64,000 bases of DNA from Alterinioella nitratireducens (GCF_013155465.1 NZ_JABJVX010000005.1:186001-250000), one strand, 5' to 3'; counted from the first letter of the stretch, positions 1-8,547 are shown. Notes: generated by a model from the letters alone, not told the origin. Made by a program: numbers and translations.

Positions 1-13
1 ACAGCGGAGCGCG

Positions 14-46
14 ACAAAAAGGGCCGCCCGAAGCGGAGCGGCCCTT
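14..46 (-). terminator. Rho-independent terminator of the cytochrome c gene
   Basis: A 9-bp perfect stem (19-27 with 38-46, AAGGGCCGC/GCGGCCCTT) has a 10-nt loop. Read on the minus strand it is followed by a short T run. It lies 25 nt past the stop codon of the minus-strand cytochrome gene. Confidence 0.8.
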
Positions 47-70
47 GAAAATCTGCGGCGATCCCCCGCC

Positions 71-580
71 TCAATCGTCGAGCGAATCGAGATAGGCCAC
101 CATCGCGGCGCGGTCTTCGACGTCCCGCAGGCCGTTGAAGGACATGATCGTGCCCGGCGCGTAGCCGCGCGGGTTTTCCAGGAACCCGTTCAGGCGCTCG
201 GGCGTCCAGTCGCCCTCCATCTCGGCCAGCGTGTCGGAATAGGAGAAGCCATCGACCGACCCGATATCGCGCCCGACCACGCCGTACAGGTAGGGGCCGG
301 TGCCGTTCTCGCCCTGTTCGGTGACATGACAGCTGCGGCACTGACGCCAAAGGGCCTCACCATCGGCGGGGTCGGCGGCTGCCAGGTACTCGGAGAACGG
401 AACCTCCTCGACCTCTTCGCCGCCAGCCTCGTCTTCCTCGACCTCGATCACGTAGCCCGCGACTTCATCATCGCCGCCGACGCTGTAGAGGCCGCTTGCA
501 GCCCAGCCGCCCAGCAACAGCACCAGCCAGCCGGCGCAGATGGCACCAACGGCCTTGGTAAGGGTCATCGTGTCAAACAT
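71..580 (-). CDS. cycM: membrane-anchored c-type cytochrome (cytochrome c552, CycM-like)
   Basis: This is a 169-residue electron-transfer protein. The N-terminus begins MFDTMTLTK, which is characteristic of alphaproteobacterial CycM (membrane cytochrome c552, which in Paracoccus carries electrons from the bc1 complex to cytochrome oxidase). A single uncleaved transmembrane helix spans about residues 9-31. An acidic, Glu-rich linker follows at about 42-62, then a class I cytochrome c domain. The haem-binding CRSCH motif is at 81-85, and a Met in GTIMSFNG is the likely sixth ligand. The start at 580 is chosen because the open frame upstream (to 793) is low-complexity and unlike the family. The gene is divergent from pheA and ends in a strong terminator. 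The domain is expected to face the periplasm. Confidence 0.88.
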   Translation of the reverse strand: MFDTMTLTKAVGAICAGWLVLLLGGWAASGLYSVGGDDEVAGYVIEVEEDEAGGEEVEEVPFSEYLAAADPADGEALWRQCRSCHVTEQGENGTGPYLYGVVGRDIGSVDGFSYSDTLAEMEGDWTPERLNGFLENPRGYAPGTIMSFNGLRDVEDRAAMVAYLDSLDD

Positions 581-693
581 GGGGGCCTTCCCGTCCAAAT
601 ATCGTATCTCGAGGTATCTACCGGCTTTCGCCTCTGCCTTGCAAGGTGTAGTCAGCGCGACAGAACGCCCGATATCCAAGAAAGTCCGTCTCG

Positions 694-1524
694 ATGACCG
701 CAATGATCGCCTTCCAGGGGGAACCCGGCGCCTATTCGCATCAGGCCTGCCATGACGCACGGCCCGAAATGGAGGCGCTGCCCTGCGCCACATTCGAGGA
801 TGTGATCGCCGCGGTGAAAGGCGGCGAGGCCGACCTGGCCATGCTGCCGGTGGAAAATTCGACCTATGGCCGCGTCGCCGACATCCACCGCCTGCTGCCC
901 GAATCCGGCCTGCATATCCATGACGAGGCCTTCGTGCGGGTCCATATCAACCTGCTGGCGATTCCCGGCACGCGGCTGGCCGATGTGCGCGAGGCCTACA
1001 GCCACCTGGTCCTGTTGCCGCAATGCGCGGGCTTCCTGCGCGAAAACGCCATCACGGGCCGCGTCAGCCCCGACAATGCCCGCGCCGCGCGCGACGTGGC
1101 GGCGTGGGGCGATGCGTCCAAGGCCGCGCTCGCCTCGGAACTGGCGGGCGAGATCTACGGGCTGGAGGTGCTGGCACGCCATATCGAGGACAGCGACCAC
1201 AACACGACGCGCTTCCTGATCATGGGGCGCGACCCCGACATGACCCGCCGCGCCGAGCACATGATGACCACCTTCGTCTTCAACGTCCGCAACATCCCCG
1301 CCGCGCTATACAAGGCGATGGGGGGCTTCGCCACCAATGGCGTGAACATGACCAAGCTGGAAAGCTACATGGTCGATGGCAGCTTCACCGCGACGCAATT
1401 CTACGCCGATATCGAGGGCCACCCCGACGATCCGATGGTGCAACTGGCGCTGGAGGAGTTGCGCTATTTCACCTCCGAGCTGCACATCCTGGGCACCTAT
1501 CCGGCGGATGCGGCGCGGGGGTAG
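694..1524 (+). CDS. pheA: prephenate dehydratase
   Basis: This 276-residue enzyme converts prephenate to phenylpyruvate in phenylalanine synthesis. The dehydratase domain opens with IAFQGEPGAYSHQA and contains the catalytic NTTRF (T-R-F) motif near residue 170. An ACT regulatory domain follows (about 190-270) with the phenylalanine-binding signature in the form KLESYM. There is no chorismate mutase domain, so this is the monofunctional type usual in Rhodobacteraceae. The gene stands alone, divergent from cycM and convergent with the LysR gene only 18 bp away. I see no leader peptide or attenuator upstream; feedback control by phenylalanine is inferred from the ACT domain. Confidence 0.95.
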   Translation: MTAMIAFQGEPGAYSHQACHDARPEMEALPCATFEDVIAAVKGGEADLAMLPVENSTYGRVADIHRLLPESGLHIHDEAFVRVHINLLAIPGTRLADVREAYSHLVLLPQCAGFLRENAITGRVSPDNARAARDVAAWGDASKAALASELAGEIYGLEVLARHIEDSDHNTTRFLIMGRDPDMTRRAEHMMTTFVFNVRNIPAALYKAMGGFATNGVNMTKLESYMVDGSFTATQFYADIEGHPDDPMVQLALEELRYFTSELHILGTYPADAARG

Positions 1525-1542
1525 GTCATCCCCGCCGGGGCC

Positions 1543-2499
1543 TCATGCGCCTTCCACCGGCCGCCCCTCCAGATCGAAGATCCTGAACCCCGCCGCCGTC
1601 GCCCTCAGCCGGTCGGCGCAGGCCCGCACCGCCTGCCGGAACCACAGCATTTCCGGCTCCTCCTCGCGGCCCTTGCGGCACATCACCCATAGTTGCGATT
1701 GCGGCACGATCCCGACCGGGAACGGGGCCACCAGGCGCCCCGCCGCAATATCCTCGGCGACGACGAAATAGCCCCCCATGGCGATATGGCCGGTCTCCCG
1801 CGCGACCTCCACCGCCGTCATGGTGTAACCGCAGGTCATCTCGAAGCGGTTCGGCGCGCGCAGGCCCTGAAGCTCGAACCACGGTGTCCAGAGGTCGATA
1901 TGCCGCTCGGCCGCCAGGTCGAAGCCCAGCTTGATCAACCCGTGCTGCAACAGGTCCGCCGGGGCCTTGATCCTGCGCGCGACATCGGCGCGCATCAGCG
2001 GCGTGTAGAACTGCCGCAGCAGGGGCTCGGAGAACAGGCTCGGATCGGGATCGCTGGTATAGCGGATGGCGGCGTCGATACCCGACCCCTCCAGGTCCTG
2101 GAACGCCTGCGACACATCCCAGCCGATCCGGAAAGCCCCGAACCGGTTGGTCTGCATTGTCGGCTCGTGCAGCAGCCATTTCTGCACCACGGCAATCGGC
2201 GCGGTTACCTTGAAGATCCGTTCCGGTTCCGGGGCATGGGCCTCGGTCCAGGCTGCCTCGATGATCTCGAACCCCTTGCCCAGCCGCCGCATCAACGCCA
2301 TCCCGTCCGGGGTCAGCCGCACCGCGCGGTGGCTGCGGGTGAACAGCGCGCGGCCAAGATCCTCCTCCAGCCGCTTGACCTGGTAGCCGATGGCGGCGGG
2401 GCTGACGCGCAACTCCTCGGCGGCCAGGGTAAAGCTCTGGTGCCGGGCCGCCGCCTCGAAGCTGCGCAGCGCGTTGATGGAGGGCAATCGCTTGGTCAT
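1543..2499 (-). CDS. LysR-family transcriptional regulator, GcvA-like
   Basis: The product is 318 residues, the usual LysR length. A winged helix-turn-helix at about residues 8-65 starts with LPSINALRSFEAAARH and resembles the GcvA/TrpI branch. A periplasmic-binding-like effector domain follows, with the family signature FRIGWDVSQAF in its first half. ATG 2499 is chosen; an in-frame TTG at 2508 is an alternative with a better-spaced AAGG. Both starts sit at or next to a perfect palindrome (2501-2523), which suggests autoregulation. The gene diverges from the secreted-protein gene at 2596, its most likely target. GcvA regulates glycine cleavage in E. coli, but this copy is 60 kb from the gcv genes, so I do not give it that name. 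Confidence 0.85.
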   Translation of the reverse strand: MTKRLPSINALRSFEAAARHQSFTLAAEELRVSPAAIGYQVKRLEEDLGRALFTRSHRAVRLTPDGMALMRRLGKGFEIIEAAWTEAHAPEPERIFKVTAPIAVVQKWLLHEPTMQTNRFGAFRIGWDVSQAFQDLEGSGIDAAIRYTSDPDPSLFSEPLLRQFYTPLMRADVARRIKAPADLLQHGLIKLGFDLAAERHIDLWTPWFELQGLRAPNRFEMTCGYTMTAVEVARETGHIAMGGYFVVAEDIAAGRLVAPFPVGIVPQSQLWVMCRKGREEEPEMLWFRQAVRACADRLRATAAGFRIFDLEGRPVEGA

Positions 2500-2500
2500 C

Positions 2501-2523
2501 CTGGACAAGCCTACCTTGTCCAG
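2501..2523. promoter_or_regulatory. perfect palindrome at the LysR gene start, candidate operator
   Basis: CTGGACAAG (2501-2509) and CTTGTCCAG (2515-2523) are exact reverse complements with a 5-bp spacer. The palindrome lies in the 96-bp divergent region between the LysR gene and the secreted-protein gene, directly abutting ATG 2499. A LysR binding site is the simplest reading. Confidence 0.6.
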
Positions 2524-2595
2524 CGCCGCAACAGAACTGATTTGCGCGCATGTGGGGAACCTTGCCAGATTTCAGACCTGTAACAGGAGGTTTCC

Positions 2596-3228
2596 ATGAA
2601 ACATCACACGACACTTCTGGCCTGTGGCCTCGCCCTTGCCGCCGCCCCGGCCCTTGCCGACACCCTGCCAATGTCCTGGACCCCGCCCAGCGGCATGACC
2701 CCCGGTCCGATCGAAGCGACCAGCGCCCACCTCTGGACCGGTCCCGACGGCGCCTCGGCGATGATCGAGACCGGCGGCCTGACCCCCGGCAATGCCGTCA
2801 CGATGTGGTTCGTCGCCATCCAGAACCCGGAGAACTGCGCCGCCAATCCCTGCACGCCTGTCGAGGCGATGGGCATGGCCGACCAGATGAATACCGTGGC
2901 CACGAATGGCGGCGGGGCCGTGGTGGGGGCCGATGGCCGGGTCCGTATCTCGGCCTTCCTGCCAACGGGCAATGTCGCGGGCAATTTCTACGACACGGCG
3001 TTTACCGATCCCGAAACCTCGGAATATCACCTCGTGGTCCATGATCACGGGCCTTTGCTGCCCGACCTGGCCGCCGATCAGCTTTCGTCCTTCCGCGGCG
3101 GCTGCACCGCGGACAGCGTCCCGCCCTTCTATCCCGAAAGCTCCCGCACGGATGGCGAGGGCGGGCCGAACACCTGCGTGTCGAGACAGGTCGCGCTGTT
3201 CGTCCCGTCGCATCTGCGGACGAACTAG
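2596..3228 (+). CDS. secreted protein of unknown function
   Basis: The product is 210 residues. A clear Sec signal peptide (MKHHTTLLACGLALAAAPALA) is cleaved after ALA, about residue 21. The mature part contains paired cysteines (CAANPC at about 79-84, then one near 168 and one near 196), consistent with periplasmic disulfides, and has no further membrane segment. The stretch with SAHLWTGPDGASAMIETGGLT and the later HLVVHDHGP block resemble small beta-rich secreted domains, but I do not recognise a named family. Translation is well supported by AGGAGG seven bases before the ATG. It is divergent from the LysR regulator and is probably under its control. Confidence 0.75.
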   Translation: MKHHTTLLACGLALAAAPALADTLPMSWTPPSGMTPGPIEATSAHLWTGPDGASAMIETGGLTPGNAVTMWFVAIQNPENCAANPCTPVEAMGMADQMNTVATNGGGAVVGADGRVRISAFLPTGNVAGNFYDTAFTDPETSEYHLVVHDHGPLLPDLAADQLSSFRGGCTADSVPPFYPESSRTDGEGGPNTCVSRQVALFVPSHLRTN

Positions 3229-3327
3229 GGCAGCCTTAGGGCCGCATCAGGAACAAGGGACCGGTATCTGCCCCCAAAACGTTGCAATTCTCTGATAGTA
3301 TCGGTGCAAGAAAGAGGGAGGGGGCCG

Positions 3328-4116
3328 ATGCCAAGCATGGAATACGATGAAGCTGCCGCCGAGCAGCTCGAGGCAATCTACTTGGGGCCTGACGTAACCG
3401 CGCAGAGGCAGGACACCCTTCAGCGGCTTGCAATTCGCGAGGGCGAGCGTGTTCTGGATATTGGCAGCGGCCCGGGGTTCCTGGCCGCTGCCATCGCCGA
3501 ACTGACCGGGCCCGCGGGCGAAGTGGTCGGCGTGGATATCTCGCGGCAAATGGTGGACCGCGCCTGCCAAAGGGCCGACCGGTCCTGGCTGACATATCGT
3601 TGCGCTGACGCGACCGCCTTGCCGTTTGACGACAACGTATTTGACGTCATCGTCAGCACGCAGGTTGCCGAATATGTTCCCGACATCGAGATGTTCGCAT
3701 CCGAAGTCGCTCGAGTGCTCAAGCCGGGCGGACGGGGTCTGATCCTTGCGACGGATTGGGACGCTCTTTGCTGGCATAGTGAAGACCCTGATCGCATGGA
3801 AAGGATCCTCGTGGCGTTCAAGTCTCACTGCGCGGACTGCAACCTGCCCCGAACCCTGGCGGCGCGCCTGCGAATGGCCGGATTGCTCGTGGCAGACGTA
3901 AGCTATTTCCCGATTGTGAATCTGGATCGGTATGAGGGCTGCTACAGCGAGATGATCGTTCCCTTCATCATGGCCTATGTAGGCGCACAAGAGACCGTAT
4001 CGGAGGTGGACCTGAAAGCGTGGGCCGACGAACAGATCGCTCTCGATGCGCGGGGCGCGCACTTCTTCTCAACCGGGCGCTTCAACTTCCGGATCTTGAA
4101 ACCCGACCAAGCGTAG
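3328..4116 (+). CDS. class I SAM-dependent methyltransferase
   Basis: This 262-residue protein has a Methyltransf_11-type Rossmann fold. Motif I is VLDIGSGPGF (about residues 43-52), the acidic motif II is VVGVDIS, and the later motif VLKPGG is also present. The C-terminal part has two close cysteines (CADC) and no recognised substrate domain, so the substrate is unknown. An in-frame GTG at 3304 exists, but ATG 3328 has GAGGGAGG at good spacing and is preferred. The coding sequence looks noticeably less GC-biased at third positions than its neighbours, which could mean recent acquisition. It stands alone between convergent or unrelated genes. Confidence 0.85.
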   Translation: MPSMEYDEAAAEQLEAIYLGPDVTAQRQDTLQRLAIREGERVLDIGSGPGFLAAAIAELTGPAGEVVGVDISRQMVDRACQRADRSWLTYRCADATALPFDDNVFDVIVSTQVAEYVPDIEMFASEVARVLKPGGRGLILATDWDALCWHSEDPDRMERILVAFKSHCADCNLPRTLAARLRMAGLLVADVSYFPIVNLDRYEGCYSEMIVPFIMAYVGAQETVSEVDLKAWADEQIALDARGAHFFSTGRFNFRILKPDQA

Positions 4117-4171
4117 GTGGACAGCAGTTTGTCCAATCGATCCGGCTCAACTCGGCAGGATCGACCGGGCC

Positions 4172-4642
4172 TCAGCCCTGCTCGCGCCGCCAGGCATCCT
4201 CGTATTCATTGGCCAGCGCCACGATGCGCGAGTTGATCTTGGCCTGTACCCGCTTGCGGGTCAGCTTGATGGACTGGATGATCAGCCGCGCGGCCAGCGT
4301 CCTTGCCTGCAATTCGGCGACGGCGCGCAGGCGGATCCTGTCGGGGCCCAGCGCCTCGAACCGCATTTCGAAGACCACGTTCATGCCGCCGACCACGGTG
4401 TCGATCCGGGCCGCCTCCGGGGGCGCGTAGCGGGTCACCACCGCCTCCACGCCCCGGGTCTTGCCGCGCACCTGCATGGTGCCGCGCCATGTGGCCCCTT
4501 CGGCGACCTCGGTGAAACCGCCGACGCGGCGGATATCGGCGCCGTATTTGCGCGCCAACCCCTCATAGCGGGTGAAATCGGTAAAGCGCGCGAAAGTATA
4601 GTCCTGAGGGGCGGCAACCTCCTCGATTGTTTCGAATTTCAT
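4172..4642 (-). CDS. SRPBCC family protein
   Basis: This is a 156-residue START/Bet v1-like (polyketide cyclase, SRPBCC) protein. The N-terminus MKFETIEEVAAP followed by a DFTRYEGLARKYG segment is the typical first strand and helix of the fold. Strands follow, then the long C-terminal helix (about 120-150) that closes the hydrophobic cavity. There is no signal peptide. Such proteins bind lipids or hydrophobic ligands, or act as dehydratase/cyclases; nothing in the sequence fixes the ligand. It is separated from nudC by 48 bp on the same strand and may be co-transcribed with it. Confidence 0.75.
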   Translation of the reverse strand: MKFETIEEVAAPQDYTFARFTDFTRYEGLARKYGADIRRVGGFTEVAEGATWRGTMQVRGKTRGVEAVVTRYAPPEAARIDTVVGGMNVVFEMRFEALGPDRIRLRAVAELQARTLAARLIIQSIKLTRKRVQAKINSRIVALANEYEDAWRREQG

Positions 4643-4690
4643 GGCAGGTCCGTTTTTTCTGTCCCAGCTTTATTGGCGCGGAGTCTCGGG

Positions 4691-5647
4691 TCAATCCAGC
4701 CGGTCCGCAAGCCAATTCTCCATCAAGAATCGCGCGATGGCGCCGGGGCGCGCGGGCAGGAGGGTCGGATGATGACCGGCCAGCGCCGCCACCAGGTCCT
4801 CGCGGCTGATCCAGAACGCATCCTCCAGCTCCACCGGGTCCAGCGTGATCTCACGGCTCAGCGCCTCGCCGATACAGCCGAACATGAGCGAGGACGGATA
4901 GGGCCAGGGCTGGCTGGAGAGGTAATTGACCCGCCCGACCCGGATCGCGGTTTCCTCGGCCACCTCGCGGCGCACGGCGGCCTCCAGCGTCTCGCCGGGT
5001 TCCACGAAACCCGCCAGCAGCGAATACATGCCTTGCGGCCAACCCGGCGAGCGCCCGATCAGCAGGTCATTGCCATGCGTGATCAGCATGATGACGACGG
5101 GGTCGGTGCGCGGAAAATGCAGCGCGTTGCAGGACGGGCAGCGGCGGTGCCACCCGGCCAGATCGAACCGGCTTTCCGCCCCGCACTTGGCGCAGAACCG
5201 ATGCGACCGGTGCCAGCCCAGCATCGCCTTGGCGGTGGCCGCGATCTCGGCCTCGCGGGCGCTCAGCGCGACCATCGCCAGACGCAATTCGCGGAAACTG
5301 GCCTCGGGCAGCGCCGGATGGGTCTGCCGACTGTCATCCGCGAAGCTGTCCAGCGCGGCCTTGTCCACCGCCTCGGGTTCCCAGGCCGAGATGTCCGCCG
5401 CAAAGCGCAGGCCCTCGCCATCGCGCCCCAGGAACAGGCGGCCCGGTGGGGCGTCGGCCAATATGGCATGATCGCCCGCCACGAATTGCAACGCATCGCC
5501 CGCCATCAGAGGCTTGCCGCGCCAGATCGGCAGCACCACCGGATCGCCGCTGTCCAGCGCCGCAGTCAACGCCGCTTGATCGCCGCGCAGTTCCGCCGCG
5601 CGCTCCAGCCCGCCGCCGCCGAAGGTCACCGTTTCCGCCAGTCTCAT
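4691..5647 (-). CDS. nudC: NAD(+)/NADH diphosphatase NudC
   Basis: The 318-residue Nudix hydrolase cleaves NADH or NAD+ to NMN(H) and AMP and is known in E. coli to remove NAD caps from RNA. An N-terminal domain precedes a zinc ribbon (CAKCG and CPSC pairs), then the Nudix box, seen as GFVEPGE-x7-REVAEET. The NudC-specific motif SQPWPYPSSLM follows it. ATG 5647 has GGGGAAGG six bases upstream; ATG 5653 two codons earlier is possible but too close to that site. The order NudC N-domain, zinc ribbon, Nudix is complete and of normal length. Confidence 0.93.
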   Translation of the reverse strand: MRLAETVTFGGGGLERAAELRGDQAALTAALDSGDPVVLPIWRGKPLMAGDALQFVAGDHAILADAPPGRLFLGRDGEGLRFAADISAWEPEAVDKAALDSFADDSRQTHPALPEASFRELRLAMVALSAREAEIAATAKAMLGWHRSHRFCAKCGAESRFDLAGWHRRCPSCNALHFPRTDPVVIMLITHGNDLLIGRSPGWPQGMYSLLAGFVEPGETLEAAVRREVAEETAIRVGRVNYLSSQPWPYPSSLMFGCIGEALSREITLDPVELEDAFWISREDLVAALAGHHPTLLPARPGAIARFLMENWLADRLD

Positions 5648-5766
5648 CGCCATCCCTTCCCCTGTCGCCCGGGGCCCATCCCCTTGCGGATCCTCTGGCG
5701 GTCATGTCGCAGATGTGGCACACCGGCGCAAACCGCTATGGTATCCTGTCCCAGGGCTCTGGCCAT

Positions 5767-5775
5767 TTATCCACA
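5767..5775 (+). promoter_or_regulatory. perfect DnaA box
   Basis: TTATCCACA matches the DnaA consensus exactly. It lies in the 173-bp divergent gap between nudC and the cpdB-like gene. I see no cluster of further boxes or AT-rich unwinding region, so it is not an origin; a DnaA-regulated promoter or chance are the alternatives. Confidence 0.4.
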
Positions 5776-5820
5776 GGGTTGTTCTAACCAACGCATGTCC
5801 GACAGGCTTCATAAAAGTTA

Positions 5821-7677
5821 ATGGAAAAGCAAGGCGATACACTTGCGACGCGGCACGCGGACCCGGAGCTGCGTCTGACCCTGCTGGCCACCAGCGACCT
5901 GCACGGCCATATCCAGCCACATGATTATTACCGCGACGAACCGGCGGGCGGTCTGGGGCTGGCGCGGCTGGCCCCGCTGGTCGAGGCGCAGCGCAGGGCC
6001 GCGCCCAACAGCCTGCTCTTCGACAATGGCGACACGCTCCAGGGAACCCCGCTTGGCGACTATGCCGCGCGTGAGCGTGCCCGCGACGGCCGCCCGCACC
6101 CGGTGATCGCGGCGATGAACGCGCTTGGCTATGACGCGGCCACTGTCGGCAATCACGATTTCAACTATGGCCCGGATTTCCTGACCAGGACGCTGGCGGA
6201 TGCCGAATTTCCGGTCGTGCTGGCCAATCTCACCTACCAGGATGGCAGCCCCTTCCTGCCGCCCACCGTCATGCTGGATCGCCGGATGCAGGACAGCGCC
6301 GGGGATTGGCACGCGATCAGGGTCGGCGTCATCGGCCTTGCGCCGCCGCAGATCACGATCTGGGACAAGCCGGTGTTGCAGGGCCGGTTGCAGAGCCACC
6401 CGATCGTCGCCACCGCGGCCCGCGCGGCAACCGGTCTGCGCGCAGAGGGGGCCGACCTGATCGTCGCGCTCTGCCATTCCGGCATCGGCCCCGAGGATGA
6501 CCGGCCCGAGCTGGAAAACGCGATCCTGCCGCTGGCGCGCCTGGCCGGCTGCGATGCCATCGTCGCGGGCCACAGCCACGTCGTGTTCCCGGTCCCCGAC
6601 AGCTGCGGCACCGGCATCCTGCATGGCACGCCGGTGGTCCAGCCCGGGGCGTTCGGCTCGCATCTCGGGCGGATCGCCCTGACCCTTCGGCGGCGCGATG
6701 ACGGCTGGCGGATCACCTCGGCCCAGGCCGATACCCTGCCCGCCCGCGACACGCCCGACGAGACCGGCCCGACCCAGGCCCGCATCCTCGCCGTGACCGC
6801 AACCGACCATAAGGCGACGCTCGCCTATATCCGGCGCCGCATCGGCGCTACCACACGCCCGCTGACCAGCTATTTCGCGCTGATCTCGAACACCTCTGCC
6901 CTGTCTCTCAAGGCCACGGCCAAGCGTGCCGCCGCCGCCCGCGCGCTGGAAGGCCACCCGCTGGCGCATCTGCCGCTGCTGGCGGTGGCCGCCCCCCTGA
7001 AGGCGGGCGGGCGCGGCGGGCCGCAGAACTACATCGACATTCCGGTCGGGCCGCTCTCGATCCGCAATGTCGCCGACCTCTACAGCTATCCCAACAAGCT
7101 GCGGATCTTGCGCCTGACAGGGGCCGACATCCGTGACTGGCTGGAGCGCGCGGCCTCGATCTTTCGCCAGATCACCCCCGGCGGGCGCGACCAGCTTCTG
7201 ATCGACCCGGCTTTCGCCAGCTACAATTTCGACATCCTGAACGGGCTGACCTACGCCATCGACCCCAGCCAGCCCGCCGCCTATTCGGCCGATGGCCTGA
7301 CCCGGTTCGAGACGCCGGGGCGCATTGCCGACCTTTGTTACCAGGGTCAGCCGGTCATGCCGGGCGATGCGTTCCTCGTCGCCACCAACAGCTACCGCGC
7401 CTCGGGCGGCGGTCATTTCGGGGCCGCGACGCGGGGTGATCTGGTGCTGGACCCGAACCTGACGGCGCAGGACATCCTGATCCGCCATATCACCGATCAC
7501 GCGCCGGTCACGCCCGAGCCGCTGAACACCTGGCGCTTCGCCCCGATGCCCGGCACGTCCGTGATCTACGAGACCGGCCCCGGTGCCGCCAACCACCCCC
7601 AGGACATCGCGGCGCTGAACCTCACCCGGCTGCAGGACAGCCCGACCGGCTTTGCCCGCTTCCGCATGGAGCTTTAG
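5821..7677 (+). CDS. cpdB: bifunctional 2',3'-cyclic-nucleotide phosphodiesterase/3'-nucleotidase, CpdB-like
   Basis: This 618-residue metallophosphoesterase of the 5'-nucleotidase superfamily shows the metal-binding motifs in order: LLATSDLHGHI (about 23-33), FDNGDTLQG (about 67-75), VGNHDFNYG (about 115) and AGHSHV (about 250). The C-terminal substrate domain follows, with the family motif YRASGGGHF at about 525. It is close to CpdB in length and order. I see no signal peptide on this start, whereas E. coli CpdB is periplasmic; the upstream sequence gives no obvious alternative, so a cytoplasmic form or a missed start is possible. The next gene starts two bases after the stop. Confidence 0.88.
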   Translation: MEKQGDTLATRHADPELRLTLLATSDLHGHIQPHDYYRDEPAGGLGLARLAPLVEAQRRAAPNSLLFDNGDTLQGTPLGDYAARERARDGRPHPVIAAMNALGYDAATVGNHDFNYGPDFLTRTLADAEFPVVLANLTYQDGSPFLPPTVMLDRRMQDSAGDWHAIRVGVIGLAPPQITIWDKPVLQGRLQSHPIVATAARAATGLRAEGADLIVALCHSGIGPEDDRPELENAILPLARLAGCDAIVAGHSHVVFPVPDSCGTGILHGTPVVQPGAFGSHLGRIALTLRRRDDGWRITSAQADTLPARDTPDETGPTQARILAVTATDHKATLAYIRRRIGATTRPLTSYFALISNTSALSLKATAKRAAAARALEGHPLAHLPLLAVAAPLKAGGRGGPQNYIDIPVGPLSIRNVADLYSYPNKLRILRLTGADIRDWLERAASIFRQITPGGRDQLLIDPAFASYNFDILNGLTYAIDPSQPAAYSADGLTRFETPGRIADLCYQGQPVMPGDAFLVATNSYRASGGGHFGAATRGDLVLDPNLTAQDILIRHITDHAPVTPEPLNTWRFAPMPGTSVIYETGPGAANHPQDIAALNLTRLQDSPTGFARFRMEL

Positions 7678-7678
7678 C

Positions 7679-8497
7679 TTGCGCCGCCTCTACATCTCCG
7701 TGCTGGCCCTCGTCGCCCTCGCCTTCCTCGCCGCGACGGGCCTGCTGCTGGCCCCGATGCTGTCCGGGCCTGCGCAGATGACGGTCGCCGATCCCACCGC
7801 CCCGCCGGGTATCCTGACCGAAACGGAACGCCCGGACCTGCGCCCCGCCCTGCCCGCATCGCTGGACTATGCGCCCGATGTCACGGGGGCCACGCGCCAC
7901 CCGGTGCTGGACGGTATCATGCCCCGGACATGGTGGGGCTACGCGCCGGAGGGCCTCGACACGCCGGCCCCGGTGATCGCGCTTTTTCATGGCGCGGGCC
8001 GCGACGGGCTTTCGATGATCGACATGTGGCAGCCGGTGGCCGATGCAAACGGCCTGATCCTTGTGGCGATCAACGACGCGAATGGCGCACCGGGAGAGAT
8101 CCCCGACGGCGCCTTCCTGCACAGCGTCATCAACGCGGCGGCGGAGATCTACCCCGTCGACCGCACCCGGATGTTCCTCTTCGGTCATTCGGCGGGCGCG
8201 ATCACCGCGCAGCTTGCCGCCAACCGCGTCATCGGCCCCTGGCGCGGCGTGGCGGCACATGCGGGCTATGTGAACCCGACGCTTCTGCACCCGATCCGCG
8301 ACGCGCCGCCGATCCGGCTCTACCTTGGCACATCGGACCAGATCTTCGACGTGACCAGCGCCCGCATCGCCGCCGATTACCTGTCGCGCGCGGGCCATGA
8401 TTATCAGTTGGTCCTGATCCCCGGCCACACGCATTGGTTCTACGAGGGCGGCCCCGACTTCGCGGCGGATGCCTGGGACTGGTTCGCGTCCCTCTAG
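7679..8497 (+). CDS. alpha/beta hydrolase, LpqC/polyhydroxybutyrate-depolymerase-like esterase
   Basis: The product is 272 residues. An N-terminal hydrophobic segment (about 2-24) serves as membrane anchor or signal peptide. The catalytic Ser is in GHSAG, preceded by the oxyanion-hole sequence ALFHGAGRDG. A late LGTSDQIFD block supplies the acid and PGHTHWFY the catalytic His. This resembles esterase/PHB depolymerase family proteins (LpqC) that act outside the cytoplasm. TTG 7679 is chosen because GGAG lies eight bases upstream and it follows the cpdB-like stop by one base; TTG 7652 inside the upstream gene is less likely. The tight spacing implies co-translation with the nucleotidase. Substrate unknown. 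Confidence 0.8.
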   Translation: MRRLYISVLALVALAFLAATGLLLAPMLSGPAQMTVADPTAPPGILTETERPDLRPALPASLDYAPDVTGATRHPVLDGIMPRTWWGYAPEGLDTPAPVIALFHGAGRDGLSMIDMWQPVADANGLILVAINDANGAPGEIPDGAFLHSVINAAAEIYPVDRTRMFLFGHSAGAITAQLAANRVIGPWRGVAAHAGYVNPTLLHPIRDAPPIRLYLGTSDQIFDVTSARIAADYLSRAGHDYQLVLIPGHTHWFYEGGPDFAADAWDWFASL

Positions 8498-8511
8498 ACA
8501 TGCGCCGCCCC

Positions 8512-8540
8512 TTGCACGGGCCGCCCCGATCCCCTAAATG
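8512..8540 (+). promoter_or_regulatory. sigma70-type promoter of the SRP RNA gene
   Basis: TTGCAC (8512-8517) and TAAATG (8535-8540) are separated by 17 bp. Transcription would start about 8547, exactly where the SRP RNA fold begins. Confidence 0.65.
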
Positions 8541-8547
8541 ACGGATC

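Noticed and set aside
1023-1586. Second-frame reading frame inside pheA
   Set aside because: Shadow frame; pheA shows the complete family motifs.
5767-5775. Replication origin around the DnaA box
   Set aside because: Single box, no AT-rich unwinding element, no dnaA, parAB or hemE nearby.
5818-7596. 592-codon frame antisense to the cpdB-like gene
   Set aside because: Shadow of a conserved metallophosphoesterase.
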